A stretch of DNA of 41,859 bases. It comes from Paenibacillus sp. PAMC 26794. Lineage in GTDB: Bacteria; Bacillota; Bacilli; Paenibacillales; Paenibacillaceae. Every line of letters starts with the position of its first letter. Position 1 is the first letter of the stretch. Shown here piece by piece: positions 26,198 to 35,671 of this stretch. A model generated the notes under the pieces. It did not search any database, was not told the DNA's origin, and saw only the letters and a program-made list of their open reading frames with translations. The DNA is taken from contig NZ_ANHX01000026.1 in NCBI RefSeq assembly GCF_000316035.1, forward strand, positions 1-41,859. Reading direction: 5' to 3'. Both the position numbers and the translations under genes were made by a program.

Positions 26198-26236
26198 TAT
26201 CAACAGAGATGCCGACTTTTGTAAACAGGTGCTAAA
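26198..26236 (-). promoter_or_regulatory. Weak candidate Pho box array upstream of phoR
   Basis: On the minus strand TTTAGC, TTTACA, CGGCAT and TTGATA begin 11 bp apart. Only TTTACA is a good match, so this may be chance. It is about 210 bp before the phoR start codon. The remaining sequence between 25989 and 26269 shows nothing else I can support. Confidence 0.25.
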
Positions 26237-26269
26237 CCGCATCTTTGACATACATATTCACCTGATATC

Positions 26270-26309
26270 AAAAAGGCGCACCGCTCAGCCATGCTGAAAG
26301 CGATACGCC
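26270..26309 (-). terminator. Terminator of the SDR gene
   Basis: On the minus strand GGCGTATCGCT pairs with AGCGGTGCGCC (one mismatch and a wobble) around an internal loop, followed by five Ts. It lies about 50 bp past the SDR stop. Confidence 0.7.
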
Positions 26310-26355
26310 TCTCTATATAATCAATCTTATCCTGAATCTAAACGTCTTTAAAGTA

Positions 26356-27228
26356 TTATCCGTTCACCACTTCGCCGCCATTCACATGCATCACCTGTCC
26401 GCTCACATACGAGGAATCATCTGAAGCAAGATATACATAGGCGGGAGCTAGTTCATCCGGTTGTCCTGGCCGCTTCATTGGCTGCGTTGCGCCGAACTCA
26501 CTTACTTTTTTCTCATCAAATGTGGATGGAATGAGTGGTGTCCAGATCGGCCCTGGTGCAACGGCATTGACACGAATTCCCTTCTCAATCACATTCATCG
26601 ATAGCGAACGAGTGAACGAAGTGATTGCTCCTTTGGTAGATGAATAGTCAAGCAGGGTTGGGCTTCCGCGATAGGCTGTGATAGAGGTTGTATTAATAAT
26701 CGTACTGCCCTTCTTCAGATGTGGCAGGGCTGCCTGCGTCACATAGAACATGCCAAAGATATTCGTACGGAATGTACGCTCCAGCTGTTCTGGCGTAATG
26801 TCCTCCAGATTCTGCTGTGGATGCTGCTCTGCTGCGTTATTCACGACAATGTCCAGTTTGCCCATTTCATTCACTGTCTGCTGAACCGACTTCTTCGCAA
26901 AGGCATCATCACCAATGTCACCTGCAATCAAGATGCACTTGCGTCCTTCTTGTTCGACCTGACGTTTCGTTTCCTTGGCATCTTCGTGCTCGCTCAGGTA
27001 TACAATGGCGACATCCGCGCCTTCCTTGGCATACGTAACAGCAACAGCACGTCCAATTCCGCTGTCACCCCCTGTAATAAGGGCCACCTTACCCGTCAGT
27101 TTACCTGCTGCCTTGTATTCAGGCTTCTCAAATTCCGGTCTGGGATGCATCTCCGATTCAATACCGGGGCGTTGATCCTGATGCTGTGCTGGCATTGTTT
27201 TTTGATTTTGTTGTGTGTTGGTTGACAT
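26356..27228 (-). CDS. SDR-family oxidoreductase (YhdF/YhxC-like)
   Basis: A 290-aa short-chain dehydrogenase/reductase with an N-terminal extension of about 45 residues rich in Gln and Pro, as in the stress-related YhdF/YhxC group of Bacillus. The Rossmann fold starts with TGGDSGIGRA (NAD(P) binding), then NNAAEQHP, the catalytic Ser in NTTSITAY, and the YSSTK catalytic Tyr and Lys. The C-terminus has the usual SGQVMHVNGGE. The substrate is unknown. It is a single-gene unit with its own terminator and no clear link to the neighbouring phosphate genes. The ATG follows GAGAGGAG. Confidence 0.93.
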   Translation of the reverse strand: MSTNTQQNQKTMPAQHQDQRPGIESEMHPRPEFEKPEYKAAGKLTGKVALITGGDSGIGRAVAVTYAKEGADVAIVYLSEHEDAKETKRQVEQEGRKCILIAGDIGDDAFAKKSVQQTVNEMGKLDIVVNNAAEQHPQQNLEDITPEQLERTFRTNIFGMFYVTQAALPHLKKGSTIINTTSITAYRGSPTLLDYSSTKGAITSFTRSLSMNVIEKGIRVNAVAPGPIWTPLIPSTFDEKKVSEFGATQPMKRPGQPDELAPAYVYLASDDSSYVSGQVMHVNGGEVVNG

Positions 27229-27617
27229 CTAACATTCTCCTCTCAAAATGTGAACATGTTTGGATTACAGAAGACATGGACTCTAACTGTAACCTTCCTT
27301 GTCTTTCGTTCTCTGAAAAAGTCTCATTCTGTAGGATGGCATGAACAGTTCAGATTATTCTTCTGCGATGAACAGCAACTTAAGCCTCAGTGTGCTGTCT
27401 CTAATCGTTATTTACCACTCTCTTTGGATATCAAACAACCGATTTGCTTCTATGCCTGTTTGGCCAAAATTCGAAATTTATTCGAAATTAGACTGTTTCA
27501 TGATACAAAGTGTATTCCTATGCTGCTTGGGCTGATGTACAATGTACAGTATACTGATGTGCTTTAACTCTCATCTTTATTGGTTTAATCATTCTAACCT
27601 AACATGGAGACCTGACA
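27229..27617. repeat. Intergenic region with an 11-bp tandem repeat
   Basis: 389 bp between divergent genes without a credible ORF. Two near-identical 11-mers ATTCGAAATTT and ATTCGAAATTA lie side by side at 27469-27490, each with a TTCGAA palindrome. They could be an operator for the gene at 27618. No clear promoter hexamers are seen, apart from a possible CATGATACA near 27499. Confidence 0.3.
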
Positions 27618-29177
27618 ATGGAATCGCATATTAATTCATATATAACACTCGTCGCTACTTCAGCCGTGCTGAATGTCTTTTTGTGTTTATATACCTATTT
27701 CAGAAGATCCGAGATTCCCAGTTCCAAAATATTCATTCTCTACACAGCAGCACTCTCCATATATACTTTTGGTTATGCGATTGAGCTAGCCAGCAACACG
27801 CTGGAACAGATGAAGTTTTGGACCACCGTGGAGTATATAGGCATGCCCTTCTCCGCATCTCTTGGCCTCATGTTGATGATAAAGTACACAGGAAGAACGT
27901 TATCCAAAAAGGTAACTGCCGCGCTGTTTGTAATCCCTTCCATTACACTAGGTATGGTTGCAACCAATGACTTTCATCATCTATTTTATAAAAAAGTATG
28001 GCTGAGAGAAGATAGTCCCGTTCCTCTGATGGATATCGCAGTGGGTCAATGGTATGTTGTACACGGTGCATTTACCTTCTCCTGTCTGTTATGTGCCTGC
28101 CTCATTCTGATCGGACAATGGAGACACACCAAGAAGATGTATCGTCGTCAATTACTTACTCTCATTACTTCACAGATTATTCCTATGGTCGCAGCTTTTC
28201 TGTATTTGCTTGGTTTGACCCCCGGCGAGATGGACCCCGTACCCGTACTCATGTGTATCACATCTGCCATGTATATCTGGGCGATTCTATCCTCACGTCT
28301 ACTGACCATCGTACCTATAGCCAAAGACAGTATTTTCGAGAGCATGCGTGAAGGTGTAATTGTACTGGATAGTTTCAATCGACTGGTCGATTACAACAGA
28401 TCTCTGCGTGACATGTTGCCAGAGCTTAATACAACCATGATTGGCCAACCCTTGGATGATATCTGGCTTAATCTTGCTGGAAAGACTTTTCCCGTTGAAT
28501 ACGGAAGAGAAGGATTGCAAACCGATCTGTACTGGCAGTTAAATGGAGAGACCGTCTGTTATCAGGTCAGGACATCTTACGTGTATAACAAGGATGCACA
28601 GACTGTGGGCAGTCTGATTATGCTAATCGATATAACGGAACAACGCTTCTTGCAAGAACAGCTGAAACAACTGGCTTATTTCGATGGTCTGACCAAAATC
28701 TATAATCGCACTCAATTTTTGCATAGAGGACGGGAGATTTTGAGTCTAGCTCAGCTTAATCCGCAACCTGTTTCATTTATTTTATTTGATATTGATTACT
28801 TTAAACGCATCAACGATACGTACGGGCATGATGTTGGCGATCAGGCCATCATTCATGTGGTCTCTGTATGTAATCGATATTTAAGCCCTGAGATGTTGTT
28901 CGCCCGTTATGGAGGAGAAGAGTTTGTCATCGCTCTTCCGAATACCTCGCTTCAAGAAGCCGAGAATCTTGCAGAGCAACTGAGAGTTGCTTTGTTGAAT
29001 GAACCCCTGGATGTTAAGGGAGTTCCTATTACGCTGACCTCAAGCTTTGGTATTGCCCAATACAATGGAGGGTCGGATTCGCTGGAGTCCTTGTTACGCG
29101 ACGCTGATACTGCCTTGTACGAATCCAAGCGCAATGGTCGAAATGCAGTGCGTGCGTATACTGTGAGTACACCCTAA
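27618..29177 (+). CDS. 7TM-PAS-GGDEF diguanylate cyclase
   Basis: This 519-aa protein is predicted to make cyclic di-GMP. The N-terminal third has about seven transmembrane helices (about 5-225) like the HisKA_7TM sensory region. A PAS domain follows (about 235-350), then a GGDEF domain (about 355-519) with the metal-binding DIDYFKRIND motif and an intact active site, GGEEF, in RYGGEEFVIA. The inhibitory I-site RxxD is missing: the residues five before GGEEF are SPEM. That predicts weak product inhibition. The ATG follows a GGAG ribosome-binding site. It forms a single-gene unit with a terminator at 29289. Confidence 0.92.
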   Translation: MESHINSYITLVATSAVLNVFLCLYTYFRRSEIPSSKIFILYTAALSIYTFGYAIELASNTLEQMKFWTTVEYIGMPFSASLGLMLMIKYTGRTLSKKVTAALFVIPSITLGMVATNDFHHLFYKKVWLREDSPVPLMDIAVGQWYVVHGAFTFSCLLCACLILIGQWRHTKKMYRRQLLTLITSQIIPMVAAFLYLLGLTPGEMDPVPVLMCITSAMYIWAILSSRLLTIVPIAKDSIFESMREGVIVLDSFNRLVDYNRSLRDMLPELNTTMIGQPLDDIWLNLAGKTFPVEYGREGLQTDLYWQLNGETVCYQVRTSYVYNKDAQTVGSLIMLIDITEQRFLQEQLKQLAYFDGLTKIYNRTQFLHRGREILSLAQLNPQPVSFILFDIDYFKRINDTYGHDVGDQAIIHVVSVCNRYLSPEMLFARYGGEEFVIALPNTSLQEAENLAEQLRVALLNEPLDVKGVPITLTSSFGIAQYNGGSDSLESLLRDADTALYESKRNGRNAVRAYTVSTP

Positions 29178-29288
29178 CCAATGTAGACCGTGTCTGATGG
29201 ATTACGTACGATGATATGTATGGTAGTGATCTTTCTAGTTTCAGTTCAAATAAACCCAGGACTGCTGATTTTATCTTGCTAATAACAA

Positions 29289-29322
29289 AAAAATAGACAG
29301 CCCATGAGGCTGTCTATTTTTC
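29289..29322. terminator. Bidirectional terminator after the GGDEF gene
   Basis: AAAAATAGACAGCC pairs perfectly with GGCTGTCTATTTTT around a 5-nt loop. It serves the GGDEF gene and may also end the minus-strand membrane-protein transcript. Nothing else is visible between 29178 and 29442. Confidence 0.9.
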
Positions 29323-29442
29323 ATTTGTTTCAACGAAACACCATCTTACATATCATCCGGCTTGTCCTAATTACGTCTGCAAACGCTTAACCTACAACTA
29401 ACAATACATCTTCGTAAGGTGGATTAACCGTCCACAACGCAC

Positions 29443-29868
29443 TTAGATCACCTGATTATTCACCATCAGGTACACCATGATTAGCAAGAATACAGCCAGA
29501 AGTGTACTGAACATACGGATCTTGCTTTGCTCAGGACCCACATCACGCTTGTTTTTCACACCTTCTGCAGCGAGTCGCAGCGGTTTACCCATAATTCCTC
29601 CAATAGCCGCAATAGCCAAGAGCAGAACAACAACGACAGCCATCCAGACATGAGAATACTCACCTTTGGTCATCAGGTAACCACCAGTAAGAAGTTGGAT
29701 TACAAGTCCATACTGCGCAACTTTGTTCAAAGAACGAAGCGATGCAAAGGCTCCCTCTTGTGCTGCAGCATTCAAGGTACGGATTTTACCGACCACAAAT
29801 GGCAGAATCAAATAGAATCCCATCGCCAGTGCTCCAACAATATGGAGCAGATACATAATCATTGTCAA
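29443..29868 (-). CDS. Small integral membrane protein of unknown function
   Basis: About 141 aa with four predicted transmembrane helices (roughly residues 2-26, 50-65, 72-92 and 120-140 in this frame). I do not recognise a characterised family. Start choice: the frame is open to 29910, but the nearest ATG directly abuts the GAGGAGG ribosome-binding site with no room. A TTG 9 nt downstream (29866-29868) has ideal spacing. It lies between two bidirectional terminators, so it is transcribed alone. Confidence 0.75.
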   Translation of the reverse strand: MTMIMYLLHIVGALAMGFYLILPFVVGKIRTLNAAAQEGAFASLRSLNKVAQYGLVIQLLTGGYLMTKGEYSHVWMAVVVVLLLAIAAIGGIMGKPLRLAAEGVKNKRDVGPEQSKIRMFSTLLAVFLLIMVYLMVNNQVI

Positions 29869-29940
29869 AATTTTCATCCTCCTCAACATTTTCGGTGTGC
29901 TATACATCACATCCCATTATACTGGGGAACTTATCCAAAG

Positions 29941-29977
29941 AAAAGAAAACCTCCGGGTTTACCGGAGGTTTTCTTTT
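29941..29977. terminator. Bidirectional terminator between mdh and the membrane-protein gene
   Basis: AAAAGAAAACCTCCGG pairs with CCGGAGGTTTTCTTTT around a GTTTA loop: a perfect stem with A/T flanks. It ends the TCA-cycle transcript after mdh. Confidence 0.92.
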
Positions 29978-30003
29978 AGCTTCTGTTCAAAAAGTTTTCA
30001 AAC

Positions 30004-30945
30004 TTACAGGTTTACTACCGAAATGACGTTGCGAACCGAATCAGCAGATTTATCCAACCCTGCTTTTTCTTCCGTTGTCAGTTCAAGTTCGAATATTTTC
30101 TCAATGCCGTTACCACCTAGAATGGTTGGTACACCGAGGAACAGATCATTATAGCCATATTCACCTTCAAGATAAGCGATCACTGGAATGATACGTTTCT
30201 TGTCCTTCAAAATCGCTTCGGTCATCTGAACGAGTGAAGCCGCTGGTGCATAATAGGCACTGCCGTTACCCAGCAAATTCACAATCTCGCCTCCGCCAAC
30301 ACGTGTGCGTTGAACAATGGACTCAATGCGTTCTGCCGGAATCAGCGTGTCAATCGGAATACCACCTACGCTCGAATAACGAACGAGTGGTACCATGTCG
30401 TCTCCGTGGCCGCCAAGAACGAATCCACGAACATCTTCAACAGATACATTCAGCTCTTGCGCAATGAAAGTACAATAACGTGCTGTATCCAGAACACCTG
30501 ACTGACCGATAACACGGTTTTTAGGAAAACCAAGGGTCTGATAAGCAGCATAAGTCATCGCATCCACCGGGTTGCTTAGAATAATGACGATGGAATCAGG
30601 GCAATATTTTTTCACATTTTCACAAACGGACTTCACGATACCCGCATTCGTATTGACCAGATCGTCGCGGCTCATACCCGGTTTACGGGCGATACCAGCG
30701 GTAATGATTACAATCTCAGAACCTGCAGTATCTTCGTAGTTGGAAGTACCGACGATATGACTGTCAAATCCTTGAACAGGACTTGCTTCCATCATATCGA
30801 GTGCTTTCCCCTTCGTCGGGTTCTCCAGTTGAGGAATATCAACCAGCACAACATCCCCGAGTTCTTTTTGGGCAAGCATTAATGCGGTCGTAGCACCGGT
30901 AAAACCGGCGCCGACTACTGTGATTTTTTTGCGCTGAATAGTCAA
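30004..30945 (-). CDS. mdh: Malate dehydrogenase (LDH-like type)
   Basis: Oxidises malate to oxaloacetate with NAD+. The 313-aa protein has the NAD-binding [10 protein letters not shown], the dinucleotide Asp in VLVDIP, the mobile-loop [11 protein letters not shown] substrate arginines, and the catalytic His in GGHGDDMVP. The start is TTG, with AGGGGAG 9 nt upstream. It lies 15 bp after icd and probably forms one operon with it, the known Bacillales citZ-icd-mdh order. Confidence 0.97.
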   Translation of the reverse strand: MTIQRKKITVVGAGFTGATTALMLAQKELGDVVLVDIPQLENPTKGKALDMMEASPVQGFDSHIVGTSNYEDTAGSEIVIITAGIARKPGMSRDDLVNTNAGIVKSVCENVKKYCPDSIVIILSNPVDAMTYAAYQTLGFPKNRVIGQSGVLDTARYCTFIAQELNVSVEDVRGFVLGGHGDDMVPLVRYSSVGGIPIDTLIPAERIESIVQRTRVGGGEIVNLLGNGSAYYAPAASLVQMTEAILKDKKRIIPVIAYLEGEYGYNDLFLGVPTILGGNGIEKIFELELTTEEKAGLDKSADSVRNVISVVNL

Positions 30946-30960
30946 GATTCACATCTCCCC

Positions 30961-32253
30961 TTACAGGTTTTTAATGATTTGATCCGCGAATTCAGAACAT
31001 TTCACTTCAGTAGCGCCGTCCATCAGACGTGCAAAGTCATACGTTACTGTTTTATTGTTAATGGATGTTTCCATACCTTTGTAGATCAGGTTAGCTGCTT
31101 CTTGCCATCCCAAGTGCTCAAGCATCATTACTCCAGACAGAATAACGGAACCAGGGTTCACGACATCTTTGTCCGCGTATTTAGGTGCAGTACCGTGAGT
31201 CGCTTCGAAGATAGCATGTCCTGTTACGTAGTTGATGTTCGCTCCAGGAGCGATACCAATTCCGCCAACTTGGGCTGCAAGTGCATCGGACAGATAGTCA
31301 CCGTTCAGGTTCAGGGTTGCGATTACATCAAACTCGCCTGGACGAGTCAATACTTGTTGCAGAGCAATATCGGCAATTGCATCTTTTACGATGATTTTAC
31401 CAGCATCTTCAGCAGCTTTTTGTGCTGCATTCGCAGCATCTGTACCTTCGTTTTCTTTGATGATGTCGTATTGTGCCCATGTGAATACTTTGTCAGCGAA
31501 CTCTTCTTCAGCCACTTCATATCCCCAGTTTTTGAAGGCACCTTCTGTGAATTTCATGATATTACCTTTGTGTACCAATGTAACCGTCTTACGGTTATGG
31601 TCAATTGCATACTGCACTGCTGCACGTACCAGACGTTTCGAACCTTCGGAAGAAACTGGTTTGATACCAATACCGGAAGTCTCAGGGAAACGGATTTTGT
31701 TAGCACCCATCTCCTGTTGCAGGAACTGGATCACTTTTTTCACTTCTTCAGAACCTTCAGCATACTCGATTCCTGCATAGATATCTTCCGTATTCTCACG
31801 GAAAATGACCATGTCTACCAGCTCAGGACGTTTTACCGGAGAAGGTACACCGTCAAAATAACGAACAGGACGCAGGCATGTGTACAAGTCAAGTTCTTGA
31901 CGCAGGGCTACGTTCAGGGAACGGATACCGCCACCGATTGGCGTAGTCAATGGTCCTTTGATCGCTACGATATACTCACGAATGGCTTCCAGTGTATCAT
32001 TCGGTAACCACTCACCGTATGTATCGAATGCTTTTTGTCCAGCAAACACTTCATACCATGCGATTTTTTTGTTGCCATCATAAGCTTTTTCAACAGCTGC
32101 ATCCAATACACGTTTGGAAGCTTTCCAGATATCACGGCCTGTACCGTCACCTTCGATAAATGGAATGATTGGATTACTAGGTACTTGAAGTGTACCGTTA
32201 TCAATTTGGATTTTTTCGCCTTCAGTTGGGTGAGCAAATTTTTCTAATTTCAT
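30961..32253 (-). CDS. icd: Isocitrate dehydrogenase (NADP)
   Basis: Oxidative decarboxylation of isocitrate to 2-oxoglutarate. The 430-aa protein has the family motifs [12 protein letters not shown], the substrate-binding [18 protein letters not shown] segment with the conserved Ser, [12 protein letters not shown] and [17 protein letters not shown]. The ATG follows a clear GGAGG. It is separated from citZ by 147 bp that hold a weak hairpin, and from mdh by only 15 bp. Confidence 0.98.
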   Translation of the reverse strand: MKLEKFAHPTEGEKIQIDNGTLQVPSNPIIPFIEGDGTGRDIWKASKRVLDAAVEKAYDGNKKIAWYEVFAGQKAFDTYGEWLPNDTLEAIREYIVAIKGPLTTPIGGGIRSLNVALRQELDLYTCLRPVRYFDGVPSPVKRPELVDMVIFRENTEDIYAGIEYAEGSEEVKKVIQFLQQEMGANKIRFPETSGIGIKPVSSEGSKRLVRAAVQYAIDHNRKTVTLVHKGNIMKFTEGAFKNWGYEVAEEEFADKVFTWAQYDIIKENEGTDAANAAQKAAEDAGKIIVKDAIADIALQQVLTRPGEFDVIATLNLNGDYLSDALAAQVGGIGIAPGANINYVTGHAIFEATHGTAPKYADKDVVNPGSVILSGVMMLEHLGWQEAANLIYKGMETSINNKTVTYDFARLMDGATEVKCSEFADQIIKNL

Positions 32254-32315
32254 AGTTAAAATTCCTCCTAGGTTTCGTATATGCAGTATTCATCATACCA
32301 CTAGTCTTGTTGAGA

Positions 32316-32365
32316 GAAGGGTCCTGAGAGCTTAAGCCAGTAGCGCCTCTGCTTTCCAACCCTTC
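32316..32365. other. Hairpin in the citZ-icd gap
   Basis: GAAGGGT (32316-32322) pairs with ACCCTTC (32359-32365) around a 36-nt loop. No T tract follows. It could be a weak attenuator, an mRNA-processing site, or chance. Confidence 0.25.
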
Positions 32366-32400
32366 ACCTCGTCCATATTATTATACTGTTTTTGCGGCTA

Positions 32401-33513
32401 TTAGCGAAGTTCAATAGAAACGTATTTCTGTTCTGTAGGACCAGTGTACTCCGCACGTGGACGAATGATGCGATTGTCCGCAAGCTGTTCCAAAATATGC
32501 GCAGTCCATCCAGACACCCGGCTGATGGCAAAGATCGGAGTGAACAATTCCTGTTCGATCTCCAGTTGGGTATATACAGAAGCAGAATAGAAGTCTACGT
32601 TAGGCTTCAGTCCTTTTTGTCCTGTTACCAGTTCTTCGATCTTCACAGACATATCATACAAGCGCGTATCATTGTTCATCTCGCCAAGTTCCTTGGACAT
32701 CTTCTGTAGATGTTTGGCGCGTGGATCACCGTTTTTGTACACCCGATGTCCAAAGCCCATGATCTTTTCACGATTATTCAATTTTTCCTGAATTGCCGCT
32801 TCAAGACGATCAGGCGTACCAATCTCATTCAACATTTTCATAACGGCTTCATTAGCACCGCCATGCAGTGGTCCCTTCAGTGCGCCAATGGCGGAAGTTA
32901 CACCGGAATAGATATCTGACAGCGTAGCAACCGTTACACGGGCTGCAAATGTCGAAGCGTTTAACTCGTGATCCGCATGCAGGACAAGGGCTTGATCCAA
33001 TGCTTTCACTGCGGTCTCGGATGGTTCTTCACCAGTCATCATATATAAAAAGTTCTCTGCGATGGAAGCGCCTTCTTTTGGAGCCACAGGTTCTTTGCCC
33101 TGACGGATACGGGCGATGGCTGCCACAATCGTTGGCAACTGTGCTTGCAACTTAACCGCTTTGTTCTCATTCGCTTCCGTTGTCATCTCATCCGCTTGCT
33201 CGTCGTACAGTGCAAGTGCAGAGACAGCAGAACGAAGTGCTGCCATGGTACTGACGTTTTTCGGATACAATTGGATTTGTGCAATCAACTCGCTCGGAAT
33301 CGGCGCGTAATCGCTCAGGCTTTTACGAAGGGATTTCAGTTCATCCGTTGTTGGCAGTTTACCAAACCACAACAAATAGGCAACTTCTTCAAAGCTGGCA
33401 TGTTCAGCCAAATCGTCGATATCGTAACCACGGTATGTGAGCACACCGTCTACAATAGAACTGATCGAAGAGGTTGTTGCAACGATGCCTTCCAGACCTT
33501 TGGTAGCTGTCAT
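32401..33513 (-). CDS. citZ: Citrate synthase
   Basis: Condenses oxaloacetate and acetyl-CoA, the entry step of the TCA cycle. The 370-aa protein is of the short type II-like form of Gram-positives. Visible motifs are the catalytic His in GPLHGGANEAVM, a second His in MGFGHRVYKNGDPRAK, and the C-terminal catalytic Asp in NVDFYSASV. The usual Bacillus order citZ-icd-mdh is kept. A cre-like sequence upstream suggests CcpA control, as known for citZ in Bacillus subtilis. A CcpC site (ATAA-N7-TTAT) was looked for and not seen. Confidence 0.97.
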   Translation of the reverse strand: MTATKGLEGIVATTSSISSIVDGVLTYRGYDIDDLAEHASFEEVAYLLWFGKLPTTDELKSLRKSLSDYAPIPSELIAQIQLYPKNVSTMAALRSAVSALALYDEQADEMTTEANENKAVKLQAQLPTIVAAIARIRQGKEPVAPKEGASIAENFLYMMTGEEPSETAVKALDQALVLHADHELNASTFAARVTVATLSDIYSGVTSAIGALKGPLHGGANEAVMKMLNEIGTPDRLEAAIQEKLNNREKIMGFGHRVYKNGDPRAKHLQKMSKELGEMNNDTRLYDMSVKIEELVTGQKGLKPNVDFYSASVYTQLEIEQELFTPIFAISRVSGWTAHILEQLADNRIIRPRAEYTGPTEQKYVSIELR

Positions 33514-33593
33514 ATTACATCTCTCCTTTAATAAGCGAAATCAGGAACCATTCCAGAGTGTCATATAAGTGCCAAAATGCACCTATTCTCTTT

Positions 33594-33609
33594 TTGTAAA
33601 CATTTTCAT
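33594..33609 (+). promoter_or_regulatory. cre-like site upstream of citZ
   Basis: TTGTAAACATTTTCAT matches the CcpA consensus WTGNAANCGNWNNCAW with one mismatch (A in place of the central G). It is about 85 bp before the citZ start. The central CG is the most conserved part of the site, so the assignment is tentative. Confidence 0.35.
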
Positions 33610-33884
33610 TTTAAAATTAACAAATATTTCAAAATGGGGTTTTCCTATCTGTCAATCGGTATTCACTTATAACATCATACTGGATTTTGTCGTTTATGTG
33701 AACATGATGAGAGTTCATTCGCACATCAAACTTCTTTATCGGTCCGATAAAGCATTTTTGAAAGCCTTTACAAAAACAAGGTTGACATTTAATGTTTTTT
33801 AACCAATCCTGTCGTATGAAGAACTTTCTATTGCTATATTCTGTAATACTAAGGCATACTCTAGGCAAAAGAAAGAATCCCCGT

Positions 33885-33920
33885 AGATCTTGTTCAAAAG
33901 TCCGCTTTTGAACAAGATCT
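33885..33920. repeat. Perfect 16-bp inverted repeat hairpin
   Basis: AGATCTTGTTCAAAAG and its exact complement CTTTTGAACAAGATCT are separated only by TCCG, giving one of the strongest stems in the window. No T tract follows on either strand, so it is not a normal terminator. It lies in the 530-bp gap between citZ and ytvI, where no gene is seen. Confidence 0.9.
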
Positions 33921-34044
33921 GGTAACATCCCGGCGTTTCAAAACCTTGTAAATGCTCTATATTAATTAAGATAGCCATCTATTTCTAATATTGCTTCATG
34001 GATCATACATAGGTCGGCTTAATTGAACTAAGGAGAGTTGATGC

Positions 34045-35163
34045 TTGGATAGAATAATAATGAAACGCCTGCTCCGTGGTTTATGGGTTATCATTGCGAC
34101 CATTCTGATCGCCGTTGCCATATACTTGCTGTTCCCGCTTCTGTACCCTTTTGCGATTGCCTGGATTATCGCATATGCCATGAATCCATTAGTGAAACTG
34201 CTCCAGCATCGAGCACGATTCCCCCGCTGGCTGGCTGTGACTATTTCATTGATCCTTTATTTTGGAGCCATTGCAGTGGTACTGTCTGCGGCGATTACCC
34301 GCATGGTAAAAGAAGTCATTTCACTTACGACAAGCTTTGATCTTCATGTTGATGAGATCAAGGACACGTTTGTGCGCTGGACCCAGAATGACACCATTCA
34401 GAGTTTGACTGCGCAGATCAATGAATTTTACAAGGAAAATCCCAACTACCAGGAAACCATCAACAGCAATATTAGTAAAACGACTGAAACGGTGGGTACA
34501 GCCGTCACAGATCTGGTCACCGGATTTTTCAACATGATTCTGAGTCTGCTGACTTCCCTGCCTAACATGGGTGCGGTATTAATCGTTGTTCTGTTGTCTA
34601 CATTCTTCATTAGCAAAAGTTGGACCCGGCATAGCATCACCGTATCGGGCTGGGTACCCTCTTCCATTCGCAAGCCGATATCCGACATATGGACTGACCT
34701 TAAGAAGGCACTGTTCGGATATGCAAGAGCACAATTGATCATGATCTCGATTACAGCACTATTCGTCATGATTGGACTGCTTATATTGCAAGTCAATTCA
34801 GCCTTCACCATCGCTCTGATGATTGGTTTGGTCGATCTGCTTCCTTATCTGGGTGTGGGTCTGGTCATGGTGCCTTGGGCAGCGTACCTCTTTATGAATG
34901 GGGATCTGTATCTGGGTATTGGCATTAGTATTATCTATCTGATCTTACTGATCGCCCGTCAGATTATTGAACCGAAGGTACTTGCAAGTAGTGTAGGGCT
35001 CGACCCACTCGCCACGCTCGTTGGCATGTTTGTGGGTTTGAAGTTGTTCGGTGTTCTGGGCTTGATTATTGGCCCTGTCAGTCTTGTGATCCTCGATGCG
35101 TTCAATCGGGCTAACGTATTACGCGACCTTAGAACGTATATCATCAACGGACGTGTCCGATGA
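34045..35163 (+). CDS. ytvI: Sporulation integral membrane protein YtvI (AI-2E family)
   Basis: The 372-aa protein belongs to the AI-2E/PerM membrane family, with about seven or eight transmembrane helices: two hairpins at the N-terminus (about 10-85), a soluble segment (about 90-160), and a bundle from about 175 to 345 containing the family motif GLVDLLPYLGVG. In Bacillales its ytvI name marks a sporulation-linked gene, but a transport substrate is not established. It starts with TTG: AAGGAG lies about 9 nt upstream, and the nearby ATG is out of frame. It is transcribed opposite to citZ and convergent with fxsA, as in other Bacillales. Confidence 0.92.
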   Translation: MDRIIMKRLLRGLWVIIATILIAVAIYLLFPLLYPFAIAWIIAYAMNPLVKLLQHRARFPRWLAVTISLILYFGAIAVVLSAAITRMVKEVISLTTSFDLHVDEIKDTFVRWTQNDTIQSLTAQINEFYKENPNYQETINSNISKTTETVGTAVTDLVTGFFNMILSLLTSLPNMGAVLIVVLLSTFFISKSWTRHSITVSGWVPSSIRKPISDIWTDLKKALFGYARAQLIMISITALFVMIGLLILQVNSAFTIALMIGLVDLLPYLGVGLVMVPWAAYLFMNGDLYLGIGISIIYLILLIARQIIEPKVLASSVGLDPLATLVGMFVGLKLFGVLGLIIGPVSLVILDAFNRANVLRDLRTYIINGRVR

Positions 35164-35195
35164 GGCATCATCTTATGAGCACACAGGAAAAATAG

Positions 35196-35242
35196 AAAAA
35201 GGCTTCGTTCAACAGAAATCATCTGCTGAGCGGAGCCTTTTC
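35196..35242. terminator. Bidirectional terminator between ytvI and fxsA
   Basis: A long stem, AGGCTTCGTTCAACAGA against TCTGCTGAGCGGAGCCT, with A/T flanks and several G-U pairs, around a 5-nt loop. Confidence 0.85.
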
Positions 35243-35265
35243 CATTATGCAAAACAACTGGTGTT

Positions 35266-35664
35266 TCATTTCGGACGGCGATAAAACGTAATTTTTCCAC
35301 TTTTCATTTTTTTCTCCAGCCACCCCAGGAAGAACAGACGGTAAACCGGACGTGTTAATGGAAATACCAGTGTAAACCCGATCAGATCCGTTACAAAACC
35401 TGGAATCAAAAGCAAGAAACCACCGACAAAAATAAAAAGACCATCGACCATTTTTCTTCCAGGTACCTTGCCACGCTCCATTTCGGATTTGGCGTCCACA
35501 AGTACTTTTCGCCCTTCAAACTGCAACATTGCTATACCAATCAAGGACGTGAGAATCATGAGAAGCAATGTCTTTCCGGCTCCGATCCAGTCACTCATCA
35601 GAATAAAACCAAATAATTCAATCACCGGAATGAATAAGAGTAAAGCCCACATCCATTTTCGCAT
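35266..35664 (-). CDS. fxsA: FxsA family membrane protein
   Basis: The 132-aa protein has four predicted transmembrane helices and the FxsA hallmark PGFVTDLIGFTLVFPLTRPVYR. The Escherichia coli namesake eases phage exclusion when overproduced; its normal role is unknown. The start MRKWMWALLLF was chosen because AAAGGGG lies about 10 nt upstream. A longer open frame to 35760 overlaps the thioesterase gene and lacks a ribosome-binding site. It lies 7 bp after the thioesterase stop and is probably cotranscribed. Confidence 0.93.
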   Translation of the reverse strand: MRKWMWALLLFIPVIELFGFILMSDWIGAGKTLLLMILTSLIGIAMLQFEGRKVLVDAKSEMERGKVPGRKMVDGLFIFVGGFLLLIPGFVTDLIGFTLVFPLTRPVYRLFFLGWLEKKMKSGKITFYRRPK

Positions 35665-35671
35665 TGAAGTA

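Noticed and set aside
30979..32007. A 342-aa plus-strand ORF opposite icd
   Set aside because: It is antisense to a clear icd gene and is Cys/Phe-rich without a ribosome-binding site. It is a shadow of the codon bias of icd.
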